Shown here: piece after piece, positions 25,781-35,831 of the stretch
Numbering within the stretch: position 1 is the first letter of the stretch
Layout: each line of letters opens with the position of its first letter
NCBI GenBank assembly: GCA_964469565.1
Contig: CAYXZD010000001.1
Location: 434,001-498,000, forward strand
Length of the DNA: 64,000 nt
Direction of reading: 5' to 3'
Origin: GCA-2720975 sp964469565
GTDB lineage: Bacteria > Planctomycetota > UBA1135 > GCA-002686595
Program-made: the position numbers and the translations under genes
Notes under the pieces: model-generated
The model's database searches: none
What the model was told of the DNA's origin: nothing
The model's input: only the letters and a program-made list of their open reading frames with translations

Positions 25781-27163
25781 ATGGCGATTCTCCAATCTGA
25801 TTACGCACACGAGTTATTGCAGGGCATTGTGGATCGCAGTCCAGCGGATGCTACGGAGGTTTCCCTCGATGCTGTCGAAGATAGTTTTCTTCGCTACGCC
25901 AGTTGTGGGCCGACACAAAATGCTGATCGCGAGCGCTACCAGCTGAGCATTCGCGTTCGACTCTCCGTGGGAGGCGATCGCGGTGCATTTAGCGGATGGC
26001 AGGAGGCGCGGGCCTGTTGTGGAACGCTCGATCAAGAATCCATCGACCGGACTCTACACCGCGCGATCGATCTCGCTTCTGTTGCCCAGAGCAATCCTGC
26101 CCTACTTCCGCTGGGAGGCGAAGTTGAGATTGTTGAGACTGCCGCGCAACGCCCTACGATTGACCACACCATGCGTGAAAAAGCTGCATGGGTCGAGTCT
26201 GCCCTGCAGGCGTGCGAAGCTGAGGGGCTCGAGGCAGCCGGCTTGGCACAGACGACTGCATTGTCCAGGACGCTTGTCAATTCATCTGGCCGCAAGGTTC
26301 ATGGGGCGCGAACCCGGGGGTCCTTTTCATTGACGGCATCGGCCCCCAATGGCGAAGGCGGTTCGGGTTATGCTGAGTCAGTTGTTTCCAACGTGGAAGA
26401 CCTTGACGCAGGGCGTGTCGTCTCTCGAGCCGTATCGAAAGCCTGTGATAATCGCGCTCCGCAGGGGATTGAAGCTGGTCCATACACGGTGGTGTTGGAA
26501 CCTGCAGCCGTCGGCTCCTTGCTACTGTTTGCCAGCTACCACGGATTGGGCGCCCAGGAATTCCACCAGAACGATTCGTTCTTGTGCGGTCGGGTAGGGG
26601 AGGCCCTGTTTCCCGATGCCCTTTGCATTCATGATGACGTGCTCCATCCCCTCTATCCCGGCATCCCGTTTGATGGTGAGGGAACCCCCAAAACTCGCAC
26701 CCAAATCCTGACCGGGGGGGCGCTGCATGGGCCGGTTACTGACCAGCGTTGGGCAAGTGAATTGGGCCTTGCCAATACAGGGCATGCTCAGTCCCAACCC
26801 AATCCGAACGGGCCGACTGCGTCGAATCTTGTGGTGACTCCAGGTCACGCATCGATGCAGGAGTTGATCGCAGGCGTGCAAAACGGGCTCTTAGTGAGTC
26901 AATTCCATTACACCAACATGATCGAGCCGCGGGATCTCACCCTCACTGGAATGACCCGCAATGGCACCTATCAAATCAAGGATGGCGTGCAGGGCCCAGC
27001 TGTCAAGAACCTGCGTTTTACCCAGAGTCTAGTGGAAGCCCTGCAGAACATCACGGGCGTCGGACGCTCACTTGAAGTTGCAGGTGCGCTCTTTGATGGG
27101 GAAATCATTTGCCCAGCTCTGAGAATTGAGAACTTTCGCTTTAGCTCCACTACTGATTTCTAA
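25781..27163 (+). CDS. tldE: TldE/PmbA-family protein (partner of the TldD protease)
   Basis: The protein has 460 residues and the TldE/PmbA fold. The C-terminal half has GIEAGPYTVVLEPAAVGSLL, where TldD proteins carry the zinc HExxxH, so this subunit has no metal site. A conserved SNLVVTPGHASMQELIAGV and FHYTNMIEPRDLTLTGMTRNG follow near the end. TldD/TldE heterodimers degrade unfolded or modified peptides and mature some ribosomal peptides. The ATG at 25781 has AGGA seven bases upstream and is preferred over a GTG 60 bases earlier. A TATCCT hexamer about 85 bases upstream may be a promoter. tldD follows after 14 bases. Confidence 0.9.
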   Translation: MAILQSDYAHELLQGIVDRSPADATEVSLDAVEDSFLRYASCGPTQNADRERYQLSIRVRLSVGGDRGAFSGWQEARACCGTLDQESIDRTLHRAIDLASVAQSNPALLPLGGEVEIVETAAQRPTIDHTMREKAAWVESALQACEAEGLEAAGLAQTTALSRTLVNSSGRKVHGARTRGSFSLTASAPNGEGGSGYAESVVSNVEDLDAGRVVSRAVSKACDNRAPQGIEAGPYTVVLEPAAVGSLLLFASYHGLGAQEFHQNDSFLCGRVGEALFPDALCIHDDVLHPLYPGIPFDGEGTPKTRTQILTGGALHGPVTDQRWASELGLANTGHAQSQPNPNGPTASNLVVTPGHASMQELIAGVQNGLLVSQFHYTNMIEPRDLTLTGMTRNGTYQIKDGVQGPAVKNLRFTQSLVEALQNITGVGRSLEVAGALFDGEIICPALRIENFRFSSTTDF

Positions 27164-27177
27164 ACGCAAGGCACCCC

Positions 27178-28629
27178 ATGCTCGACCAAGCCCATCAAGC
27201 TGTTTCTGCTGCTCTTAAGTCCGGCGCTGACTACGCCGACGTCCGTGTGAATCGGCTGTCGAGTGAGTCCTACACAATGCGCGATGGTTCACTCGAAGGC
27301 GCTGATGCTCCCGAGGAATTCGGTGTCGGGGTGCGCGTTGCCAAGGAGGGGGCCTGGGGCTTTGCAGCGGCCCCCTGTTCACCTCGGGAGGTGGGTCAGG
27401 TGGCTGCTGGCCTTGTTCGAAGGGCGGTCAAGGTGGCCAGGGACTCGGCCCCGGTGAGGCGTGAGCCCCTGCGGCTAGCGGCTGAGGATGGGCATGTGGG
27501 GGAGTACCAGACTCCCGTTGAGGAGGATCCGTTTAGCGTCTCCGTGAAGGCCAAGCTAGACCTCTTGCGTGCGGCTAATGACTCTATGACAGGGCATGCG
27601 GACACGGTGGCACGCACCAGTTCCCTCTCCTTGCGCCGTGAAGAGCAATGGCACGCATCGAGCGATGGGGCGGCATTGCATCAGGTCCTCGTTCGGTCTG
27701 GGGCTGGCATGAATTGTGTAGCTGCAGCCAACGGGACAGTCGAGCGCCGTAGCTACCCCGCCTCATTTGGTGGTAATTACCGCAGCGCTGGGTGGGAGTT
27801 TGTGGAGAGCTTAGGCTTGTGCGCCCATGGGGAGCGCTTGCGGGATGAAAGTGTAGCCCTCTGTCACGCCCCCCTGTGCCCCGAGGGGGAGCGCACATTG
27901 ATTCTGGGCGGGAGCCAGTTGATGCTTCAGATCCATGAGTCCGTCGGCCACCCCAATGAGCTAGACCGCGTCTTTGGTCACGAAGTTGACCTCGCAGGTC
28001 GGTCTTTTGCTACTACCGATAAATTGGATTCCTTTGCGTATGGCTCGTCAAAGGTCAATCTTGTGGCGGATTCAACCGTTCCAGGTGGATTGGACACTCG
28101 CGGCTTTGATGATGAGTGTGTCGCATCCGGCCGCTGGCATGTGGTCAAGGATGGGATTCTGACTGGATATCACACGAGCCGCGAGTGGGCCCACACCATC
28201 GGCGAGGAGCGCTCGCGGGGGACGGCTCGTGCCGAGGGTTGGTACAATCCACCCATCGTCCGCATGACCAACCTTTCCCTGGAGCCAGGGACTTGGGGAT
28301 TCGATGACTTGCTGGCGGACACAGAAGATGGGGCCATCTTCGCCGACACCGTTCGGACGTGGTCGATTGACCAGCGTCGGCTCAACTTTCAGTTCACAAC
28401 GGAAATCGGCTGGGAACTCAAGGATGGGAAGCTCGGGCGGCTCGTGCGGCGCCCAACGTACCAGGGGTCGAGCCCCCAGTTCTGGTCTAGCTGTGATGCG
28501 ATTTGCGATGCAAGCCATTGGGACCTATGGGGGGTGCCCAATTGCGGCAAGGGCAACCCCATGCAGGTAGCCGAAATGAGTCACGGTGCCGCTCCTGCCC
28601 GTTTCCGCCAGGTTCGATTCTTGAATTGA
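27178..28629 (+). CDS. tldD: TldD metalloprotease subunit
   Basis: The protein has 483 residues. The catalytic zinc motif is HESVGHPNELDRVFG, a fit to the TldD HExxxH pattern. Conserved blocks also include GWYNPPIVRMTNLSLEPG and CGKGNPMQVAEMSHGAAPARF near the C-terminus. It forms the active subunit with the preceding TldE-like protein. The pair is in E-then-D order with 14 bases between, so co-expression is near certain. There is no signal peptide, so it acts in the cytoplasm. No RiPP precursor or gyrase-toxin gene is visible nearby, which favours a general peptidase role. Confidence 0.94.
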   Translation: MLDQAHQAVSAALKSGADYADVRVNRLSSESYTMRDGSLEGADAPEEFGVGVRVAKEGAWGFAAAPCSPREVGQVAAGLVRRAVKVARDSAPVRREPLRLAAEDGHVGEYQTPVEEDPFSVSVKAKLDLLRAANDSMTGHADTVARTSSLSLRREEQWHASSDGAALHQVLVRSGAGMNCVAAANGTVERRSYPASFGGNYRSAGWEFVESLGLCAHGERLRDESVALCHAPLCPEGERTLILGGSQLMLQIHESVGHPNELDRVFGHEVDLAGRSFATTDKLDSFAYGSSKVNLVADSTVPGGLDTRGFDDECVASGRWHVVKDGILTGYHTSREWAHTIGEERSRGTARAEGWYNPPIVRMTNLSLEPGTWGFDDLLADTEDGAIFADTVRTWSIDQRRLNFQFTTEIGWELKDGKLGRLVRRPTYQGSSPQFWSSCDAICDASHWDLWGVPNCGKGNPMQVAEMSHGAAPARFRQVRFLN

Positions 28630-28922
28630 GACACCCTGACTCGGGCGCAGCTAGGGACCTTCTGGAGCGTTCGGGCTGAGTTGGATGCGATGGTGGACTG
28701 TCCCATGGTGAGACGCTGCTGGGTTTGGCAGTAGGGGCAGGGGAGCGGCCGCGGGAATATGTGCTCGGATTAGCATTGCCCGTGGCATACTCAGGGTCCT
28801 GTATAGTCCCACTCATTGGCTGTGTAGGTCGGTTTCCCGCAAGGCACCCCGGTCTTGCCTCTTATATCCCTAACCCCACCGCTTGGCTCTCGAAGACTCG
28901 CAGAGCAGCCAGGCTCGCTGCC

Positions 28923-31900
28923 TTGCCTAGTTTCCCGAATTCTATCCGAATCGTCTCCTGGTTGACTTTGTGCAGCTTGTCGACGGGAATCCTATTGGCT
29001 GGAGGGTCGTCTCCCTCGGACCCGGGTGCATTGAGCAAGGATTACCGTCCCAGCGAGCTTGATTGTACTGAATCGTCTGGGGGCAGTGGCCGGACATCCG
29101 CAGGGGTGACGGTAGAGTTCTTGTCTCCTACGCGTGTCGCTTGGGAGGATGTGGGCACGGCCCGACTGCGTGTGCGGATCTCCAAAATACAATCCCAGGA
29201 TGTGTGGGTTCCTTTCACACTGGCCGGCACTGCATCGAATCCACAAGATTATATTCCAGGACCTAACCCCATTGTTATCCCCGCGGGGAGTCGCTTTGGG
29301 GAGGTCTTGCTGAATGTGGTCGATGACGCCCTTGCCGAGGGTACGGAGACTGTGGTTGTGGGACTCCAAACCCCTTCTGTTGGGTCCGTGGGGCCTACGG
29401 ATACCCAGACTGTCAGCTTGTCGGACAACGACGGAATGCATGGTGAGGGGGAGTTCCGCTGTCTTGAGGTGAGTCCCTGGGGTGTTGATTTTGGCCTACA
29501 GCGAGTGGGCGATCCGCCTGGGATCGTGCAACTCGTCGTGAGCAATCCACTGACCGTCCCGGTTCAGTTCAAGGGCTTCGAGACAACTGGAGCGGGTGCA
29601 TCCGACTACTCGTTCGCTTATTCGGATGGATTGCCCTTCTGGCTCTCCCCTGGTGCCAGCACGTCTGTCCAGGTGTCGAGGACCCCAAGCCTCAAGGGCC
29701 GATTCACCCACTCAATTGGGATCCTCCAGGATCCAAGTCCGGCTCAGCATCCCCAGATGCAATTCACGGGATTGACCATTGGAGTTCCGGGAGCTGAGGT
29801 GCTCATGACGCTGAGCGATGTTGACTACCCATCTGTGAGCGGGGATCGCTGGTGTTCGGACTACGGGGTGACAGGCACGAGCGCTAGGGTGACGAGCTCG
29901 GCTGGCATCTCCGGCACTCAGGACGATGACTTGTATCGCACGGCTCGAGAGGGAACTACTTTTGGCTTGCGACTGCCCCTTCCCGACGGGCTGTATGATG
30001 TGGTCATTCACGCAGCGGAGCTCATTGAAACAGTCCCGGGAGCTCGTGTATTTGATGTTCTGATGCAGGGTAATCTGCACGTGGCTGGAGTGGATCTTGT
30101 GGCTTTGAAGGGCCCGGAGTTCAAGTGGGCGAGCTCACCGCAACGGGTGTCGGTGGTGGATGGTCAGCTTGAATTGGACTTTGTGGGCACCGTGGGGGCA
30201 GCGCTCGTTGCTGGCGTTGAAGTGCGCTCAGTCCCGGTGGTGTCCAGCGCTCCAAGCCTGATTGACTTTGGTGCTGTCAACCAAGGAACCCAATCCCAGT
30301 CACTTTGGACCCTGAGTAATACAGGGCTGTTGGCAGGGAAGGTGACAAGTCTCAGGTTTGTGATGGATCCCTCAAGTATCGGATCTGGGCAAGACTTCTT
30401 CGTTCGCCAGGACGGTGTTGATTACTACGGCGGCGCGACCTCGGTGAGCTACCCTGTGGATTGGGATCTGCCCGCGCAGGGGGCGCTGCCGCTGAGTGTG
30501 TTCTTCGAGCCCACCGAGCATGACGATCACCAATTGACTCTGGAGGTCTCTGGCCCCTTTGGTGTCGAGCAAGCGACCCTGCGGGCCCACGGCGGTGAGT
30601 CGGGGTGGGGGTATTTGCACCCGGTTATCGTTCCAGATCGACTCCTGTACGTCGATTTTGACTCTGACGGCGCAGAACAGGTGGGGCTGGACGGCTCAAG
30701 CTCACATACCCACGAACCTGGACAGACGATTGCCGCTTACGAGTGGAGGGTGGATGGCACGGTGACAGATTCCACTGTGAGTACCACCCCATCCCTGAGC
30801 GTAGGAGATCACCAAGTCTCCCTCACTATTTGGGACGACAAGCTGCCCCCAGACCAGGCATCCGTTGCTGCCCCAATCAGTGTGCATCCTCTGTCATCAG
30901 TTCCCGGGATCCTAACTTCCCTTTACGACGCAGCGTCGGGAGGGGCGAGTACCTGGATTGACAATTCCTTGCCCACGGCCGACTACGTTGAACGCAGGGC
31001 GGATCACGGGGTGGGTTCAGTGAACGGCAGCTTGCTGGGAAGCGGTCTGTTGCAAGAGGTGCTCGTGCAGGCCCAGTCGACGTTTGTGTTAGACGCACCT
31101 GCATTGATCCAGTTTGACCCATCGGGTGGATATGATGATCGGGTTTGGGTGGATGGGATTCCTTTTTCGGGGACAGTCAATCTTCTGGCTGGGGCCCATT
31201 CACTTGAGGTCCGGTGGGCCGTCGCAGATCTGTCCGAAGTTCCCTTGGCCTTGGCCGTTTACGTAGATTCGGTGTTTCAGGCGGGATTCGATAGCACACT
31301 GACCCATGACGAGTCGTTACAGCCGCCGAGTCTCCATTCCATGACGGGCGAGGGGTCGGAGGCGGGTGGCAACCTTGTGACCCTGCTCGGTTTCGGCTTT
31401 TTTCCAGCCTCTCAGCTAGTCGTGAATTGGGGTACGCAGACCGTTTTCAACTCCGCCGATCTCGTGTCTTGGTCTGACGGGAAGTTGGAATTGCTCTCTC
31501 CACCGGGCCAAGGGAAGGTCTTGGTCAGTGTGCAGACCCCCAATGGCACAAGCGAGTCTCTGGAGTTCAACTACTCCCCTGACGGTCCCGTGCCCATCGT
31601 GTTCAGCCCACTCTTGGGCCAGGAGGTCCCACTGCCCGGCCCCACCTGCGCGGTCTTGCACCCCAACGGACTCGTTTATGTGGGTTTGCTCGATGGACGA
31701 ATTGCTGAACTTCGATTCGATGAAGATTGGAATCTGCTGAGCCCGGGAGTGGTTTTGCACCCGGGAGTCAGTGGCCAAACCAATTCTGACTTGTGTGGAA
31801 TAGCGTTCAATCCCTATGACGACCCCACCCAACCTCCGCGGATCTATGTGGGCCATGGTGAGCATTGGCTCAACGGCGGTGGGGCCTTCAGCGGTCCCTC

Positions 31901-33971
31901 ACCCTTCACGGGTCAAGTCTCGGTGCTGACGGGACCCGCATTTGACAACCCTGTCCCATTGGTGACCGGACTACCAACCTCCAACCATGATCACGGAGTC
32001 AATGGTCTGGAATTCGATCACAATGGGGACCTTCTGATTTGTGTGGGGGGTAATACGAACGCGGGGGTTCGCCATGTGGCCATTGGGGATCTGGATGAAT
32101 CTCCCCTGTCTGGCGCCATTGTCAAGGCGCTCACCTCACGGCCTGATTTCAACGGTCAGGTGACCTACGTAGATCGCTCCACCGGGGCCCCCGTAACGGA
32201 CCAAGTGTTCGGGGAGTCCTGTGACATCGCCCCCGGTGTTCATGTTTCGAGTTTCATTCATGGGGTACGCAATGCCCTCGATTTGCTCGTGACCACGTCC
32301 GGAGATTTTTACGCCACCGATAACGGACCCAATTACGGCTTTGGTTATGAGTCCACTGGCGCTAACACCGACAGTGGCGCACACGCCGCCATGGATGATG
32401 AAGTCTTGTGGCTTGAGGAGGGCGAATACTATGGGCATGCCAACCGCAATCGAGGTTTCGATGACCCGCGGCAGTACATCTATAAGGATGCCACAGCCAA
32501 GACTGATGCGGGATTCCGCCAATTCATGATCAAGATGAGCCCCTCTCACAACGGGCTTGATGAATACCGTTCGACAGCCTTTGGAGCGCAGATTCGCGGC
32601 TGGCTTGTTTCTCAGAAATGGAACGGGGGCCAGGCCCTGATCGAGTTGGATGACGGAGGGAGGTCCATCAAGGGGCTTCAATGGATTACCCCGACCACGC
32701 CGGGCCTGGGACTGACCTGCGCACCTGGAGGCGTCTTGATCGTCGTGGACTTTAGCGGGGGCGTCCTGAGATTCCTCGAGCCGGTTGATGCCGCGGCGAC
32801 TTCCATGGTGGCGTATGAGATTACCCCCTGGCGCGCACCTGCCGGTGGAGGCACCCCGTTTGTGATTGGGGGTACAGGCTTCGCCTCGGGGCAGGTAAGC
32901 GTGACCATTGCAGGGGTTCCGGCGACTGTGACGAGCGTTTCCGATAAGCGTGTGGGCGGCATCTTACCTGCACTCCCGATCAACAATGTCGATACTCTGC
33001 ACGATGTGATCGTTCGCGTCGGGCTGGAGGCCAGCGTCGTGCCAGGGGCTGTGTTGACGCTTCCAAATCAACCTGGGAAAATGCTTGGCCATTGGCAGCC
33101 AGCACCCGTGGCTCCGCAAGCCTTGGGTGAAGTCAATTGTGCAGTGGTGGGAACCGAACTGTTCCTCATGGGGGAAGGCCACTCGGCTACCCAGGTCTTT
33201 GATTTCCTTCAGGACAAATGGGTGGCTCCCAGAAGTGCACGGCCCTATCCAGGCAATCACCATGGCACCCACGTTTGGCAGGGCAAGGTCTACCTGATTG
33301 GGGGGCTCGGCTCCGGATCAAACGGGAAGGTTCAGATCTATGACCCTGCGACAGACAGTTGGAGTTTGGGTGCTTCCATGCCGTGGAACGGGGGAAGTTG
33401 CAATTCTGCTCTGATGGATGGCCGGATTTACGCCTGTGGTGGAATCGTAGGGAGCAGTACGGTCACCCAATGCGCTGTTTATGACCTGGCCACGGACGTG
33501 TGGAATCCGGGTGGGCTGGGCATTCCCGACATGCCCTATGGGGTCAATCATGCGGCCTCAGGAACGGATGGGCAGTATCTCTACGTCTTTGGAGGTCGAG
33601 GACAAGGCAATTGGCCCCAGGATGGAACCGACTTGGTGCAACGCTACGATCCGCAAACTCAAACTTGGATCACTTCACTGGATTCTGGATCGCCCATTTC
33701 ACCGATGCTGTTACCCCGTGGCGGCACGGGTGTGGCCGTTTTTCACCGGGGTGAATTCCTCGTGATGGGGGGGGAATCGAGCAATGCCGTATTTGATGAG
33801 GTCCAAGCCTATGACCCGCTCACCGATGAGTGGCGCCTAGAAGCACCGCTTCCAACCGCTCGGCACGGAGTGTTCCCGACGATTTTCAAGAGTCGTGTCT
33901 ATGTGGTAGGTGGGGGTCTGAGTGCCGGGTTCTCCGCCTCAGATATCATGGAGGTATTCCGCAGGCACTAA
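28923..33971 (+). CDS. Giant secreted mosaic protein: Calx-beta, malectin, PKD, PA14, IPT, sorbosone-dehydrogenase-like propeller, Kelch
   Basis: This is a protein of about 1682 residues, numbered from a TTG start that puts IRIVSWLTLCSLSTGILLAG as a signal peptide. The frame stays open 198 bases further upstream, so the start is unsure. In order I read: a Calx-beta domain (about 60-170), an ASH-like domain (185-285), malectin (290-425, VLMTLSDVDYP onward), a second ASH-like domain (430-560), PKD (570-660, VGLDGSSSHTHEPGQTIAAY), PA14 (670-785), and IPT/TIG (800-885). A glucose/sorbosone dehydrogenase-like propeller follows (890-1270, NHDHGVNGLEFDHNGDLLIC), then a second IPT (1280-1360) and a Kelch propeller (1370-1682, GKVYLIGGLGSG). 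It probably binds or oxidises extracellular sugars. No sorting tag is seen at the C-terminus. Domain limits are by eye. Confidence 0.85.
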   Translation: MPSFPNSIRIVSWLTLCSLSTGILLAGGSSPSDPGALSKDYRPSELDCTESSGGSGRTSAGVTVEFLSPTRVAWEDVGTARLRVRISKIQSQDVWVPFTLAGTASNPQDYIPGPNPIVIPAGSRFGEVLLNVVDDALAEGTETVVVGLQTPSVGSVGPTDTQTVSLSDNDGMHGEGEFRCLEVSPWGVDFGLQRVGDPPGIVQLVVSNPLTVPVQFKGFETTGAGASDYSFAYSDGLPFWLSPGASTSVQVSRTPSLKGRFTHSIGILQDPSPAQHPQMQFTGLTIGVPGAEVLMTLSDVDYPSVSGDRWCSDYGVTGTSARVTSSAGISGTQDDDLYRTAREGTTFGLRLPLPDGLYDVVIHAAELIETVPGARVFDVLMQGNLHVAGVDLVALKGPEFKWASSPQRVSVVDGQLELDFVGTVGAALVAGVEVRSVPVVSSAPSLIDFGAVNQGTQSQSLWTLSNTGLLAGKVTSLRFVMDPSSIGSGQDFFVRQDGVDYYGGATSVSYPVDWDLPAQGALPLSVFFEPTEHDDHQLTLEVSGPFGVEQATLRAHGGESGWGYLHPVIVPDRLLYVDFDSDGAEQVGLDGSSSHTHEPGQTIAAYEWRVDGTVTDSTVSTTPSLSVGDHQVSLTIWDDKLPPDQASVAAPISVHPLSSVPGILTSLYDAASGGASTWIDNSLPTADYVERRADHGVGSVNGSLLGSGLLQEVLVQAQSTFVLDAPALIQFDPSGGYDDRVWVDGIPFSGTVNLLAGAHSLEVRWAVADLSEVPLALAVYVDSVFQAGFDSTLTHDESLQPPSLHSMTGEGSEAGGNLVTLLGFGFFPASQLVVNWGTQTVFNSADLVSWSDGKLELLSPPGQGKVLVSVQTPNGTSESLEFNYSPDGPVPIVFSPLLGQEVPLPGPTCAVLHPNGLVYVGLLDGRIAELRFDEDWNLLSPGVVLHPGVSGQTNSDLCGIAFNPYDDPTQPPRIYVGHGEHWLNGGGAFSGPSPFTGQVSVLTGPAFDNPVPLVTGLPTSNHDHGVNGLEFDHNGDLLICVGGNTNAGVRHVAIGDLDESPLSGAIVKALTSRPDFNGQVTYVDRSTGAPVTDQVFGESCDIAPGVHVSSFIHGVRNALDLLVTTSGDFYATDNGPNYGFGYESTGANTDSGAHAAMDDEVLWLEEGEYYGHANRNRGFDDPRQYIYKDATAKTDAGFRQFMIKMSPSHNGLDEYRSTAFGAQIRGWLVSQKWNGGQALIELDDGGRSIKGLQWITPTTPGLGLTCAPGGVLIVVDFSGGVLRFLEPVDAAATSMVAYEITPWRAPAGGGTPFVIGGTGFASGQVSVTIAGVPATVTSVSDKRVGGILPALPINNVDTLHDVIVRVGLEASVVPGAVLTLPNQPGKMLGHWQPAPVAPQALGEVNCAVVGTELFLMGEGHSATQVFDFLQDKWVAPRSARPYPGNHHGTHVWQGKVYLIGGLGSGSNGKVQIYDPATDSWSLGASMPWNGGSCNSALMDGRIYACGGIVGSSTVTQCAVYDLATDVWNPGGLGIPDMPYGVNHAASGTDGQYLYVFGGRGQGNWPQDGTDLVQRYDPQTQTWITSLDSGSPISPMLLPRGGTGVAVFHRGEFLVMGGESSNAVFDEVQAYDPLTDEWRLEAPLPTARHGVFPTIFKSRVYVVGGGLSAGFSASDIMEVFRRH

Positions 33972-34034
33972 GGCCAAATCGGTGCGGGGCAGTTGTGGCT
34001 TGGCATGGGTGTCCAAACAGGTGAGGATTCTTGC

Positions 34035-35828
34035 ATGAGCAAACCAGGCGATCATCAATTCGGGAGTTTCAAGGATCTGCGCCGGTCCTTGAATAAGGAT
34101 GACAGCACCTCGAAGGGGAGTGGGTTGCCACCGGGCGCTAGCAGTGACCCCGATGGTCGGGGGTGGACTGTTGAGGGGCAGGCAGGCGATTGGACAGAAG
34201 AAGACGTTGAGAATTGTTCGGACCCAAGTCATGGTGCCCGGGACCGGATTGAGTCCCGGCCCGACGCATCGGGTGCCATGGATGTGGGGCCGCCCTGTTA
34301 TCTTGATCCTGATTCAGATGAGATTGAGTTGCTCCATTCGTTTCGTGCGCGGCTGCAGTTCCCCCCCGATGTGGTTGCCCAAACCGCTGCATTTCCAACA
34401 GATCCAAGTGAATCCGATTTTGTTGGCCGTGTAGACCTCCGAGGAGAACGAATCTTCACGATCGATGGAGCCAGCGCTCGGGACTTCGACGATGCCATCT
34501 CCATCACACCCAAGGGGGATGGCTGCGTAGAGATTGGCGTGCATATTGCTGATGTATCCCACTACGTGCAGCCCCTGAGTCCCCTCGATGATGAGGCTTT
34601 AGCACGCGGAACCAGTATTTATCTCCCAGATCAGGTCATTCCGATGTTGCCAGAGGCCCTGTCCAATGAGCTGTGTTCCTTGGTTCCTGGCCGCCCTCGG
34701 TTGGCGTATTCCGTCCACATGGTGTTTGACAGTTCCGGTGCCCGGCTCGAGTCCCGTGCTGCCAAGAGCGTCATCAAAAGCGTGCACCGCAATACATACC
34801 GGGGCGTTCAAGAGCTCCTCGACGGCACTGACAGTGCCGAGGCACGGGCCTGCGCCTTTCTTGAAGGTGATTTACGCTTGTTCGAAGTATGGACTCGCAA
34901 ACAGCAAGCCCTGCGGGATGCACGGGGGTCACTTCGCATGCAATCTCGAGAGCGCGTGTTCTTGTTTGATGATCAGCATGAGGTGGAGTCCATCGTGGAC
35001 GCCCCCCGGTACTTTTCGCAGACATTGATCGAGGAGACAGCCCTGGCTGCTAACCAGGCCGTTGGGGACATGTTTCGGGAGCGGGGATTGCCGACGATTT
35101 ATCGCGTCCACCCAGAGAAGGACCCAGAGGAACTTGAAGGTACGATCAAGATGCTCGCAACCCATGGACTCCGGGTGCCCGAGAAAGAGCGCCTCACAGG
35201 ACGTGACATTGGGCGGCTGATACGCGCGGCACGTAGGAAACCCAATGCCAGTGCGTTGTTGGCGAGGATCATGGGCCTCGTGGAGCGAGCTGTCTACGAG
35301 GTCAAAGATCACGAAGATGTGGCCAAGCACTTTGGGCTGGCCCGGGAAGCTTACCTGCATTTCACCTCCCCGATTCGGCGCTATCCTGATTTGCTAGTGC
35401 ACCGATGGCTGGCACGAATTGGCGGAGGGCAAAACGATGCTGAGGAAGAGTTACGCACGCAAGCCCTGATTGACGATCTCAATGAGGTGGCGGCCCATTG
35501 CTCCGTACAGGCAGACCTCGCCGGGATGGCTGAAATCGCAGTCAAGGATCTCAAGGTCTGTCAGTTCATGGAACCACAGATTGGGCGGCGCATTGATGCT
35601 CGCGTGGAGCGGGTCTCCCGTGGAGGGATTCAGGTGGAACTTCCGGAATTCAATGTCGAGGGCTTTATCCCGATGCGTGCCCTTGGCGAACGCCCAAAGC
35701 TAGCTGGGCCGACACTGACCGTTCGTGCGGGGCGGCGGTCCCTCTCGTTCACTGAGGGCTATGCGATCTCGGTCAAGGTTTCAGATGTGGACTTCTTGCG
35801 GCTCCAGGTCCTCCTTGAGTTACCCTAG
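34035..35828 (+). CDS. RNB-domain exoribonuclease (RNase II/R family) without N-terminal cold-shock domains
   Basis: The protein has 597 residues. After a low-complexity acidic N-terminus of about 100 residues comes the RNB catalytic domain with IDGASARDFDDAISIT, whose aspartates bind two magnesium ions, and then YLPDQVIPMLPEALSNELCS. The domain closes with AYLHFTSPIRRYPDLLVHRW. A C-terminal S1-like fold (RIDARVERVSRGGIQVEL) follows. RNase R and RNase II normally have two cold-shock domains before RNB; none is recognisable here. It should degrade RNA 3' to 5'. The ATG at 34035 has GGTGAGG eight bases upstream and is preferred to an earlier in-frame start. The next gene begins three bases after the stop. 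Confidence 0.92.
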   Translation: MSKPGDHQFGSFKDLRRSLNKDDSTSKGSGLPPGASSDPDGRGWTVEGQAGDWTEEDVENCSDPSHGARDRIESRPDASGAMDVGPPCYLDPDSDEIELLHSFRARLQFPPDVVAQTAAFPTDPSESDFVGRVDLRGERIFTIDGASARDFDDAISITPKGDGCVEIGVHIADVSHYVQPLSPLDDEALARGTSIYLPDQVIPMLPEALSNELCSLVPGRPRLAYSVHMVFDSSGARLESRAAKSVIKSVHRNTYRGVQELLDGTDSAEARACAFLEGDLRLFEVWTRKQQALRDARGSLRMQSRERVFLFDDQHEVESIVDAPRYFSQTLIEETALAANQAVGDMFRERGLPTIYRVHPEKDPEELEGTIKMLATHGLRVPEKERLTGRDIGRLIRAARRKPNASALLARIMGLVERAVYEVKDHEDVAKHFGLAREAYLHFTSPIRRYPDLLVHRWLARIGGGQNDAEEELRTQALIDDLNEVAAHCSVQADLAGMAEIAVKDLKVCQFMEPQIGRRIDARVERVSRGGIQVELPEFNVEGFIPMRALGERPKLAGPTLTVRAGRRSLSFTEGYAISVKVSDVDFLRLQVLLELP

Positions 35829-35831
35829 GGC

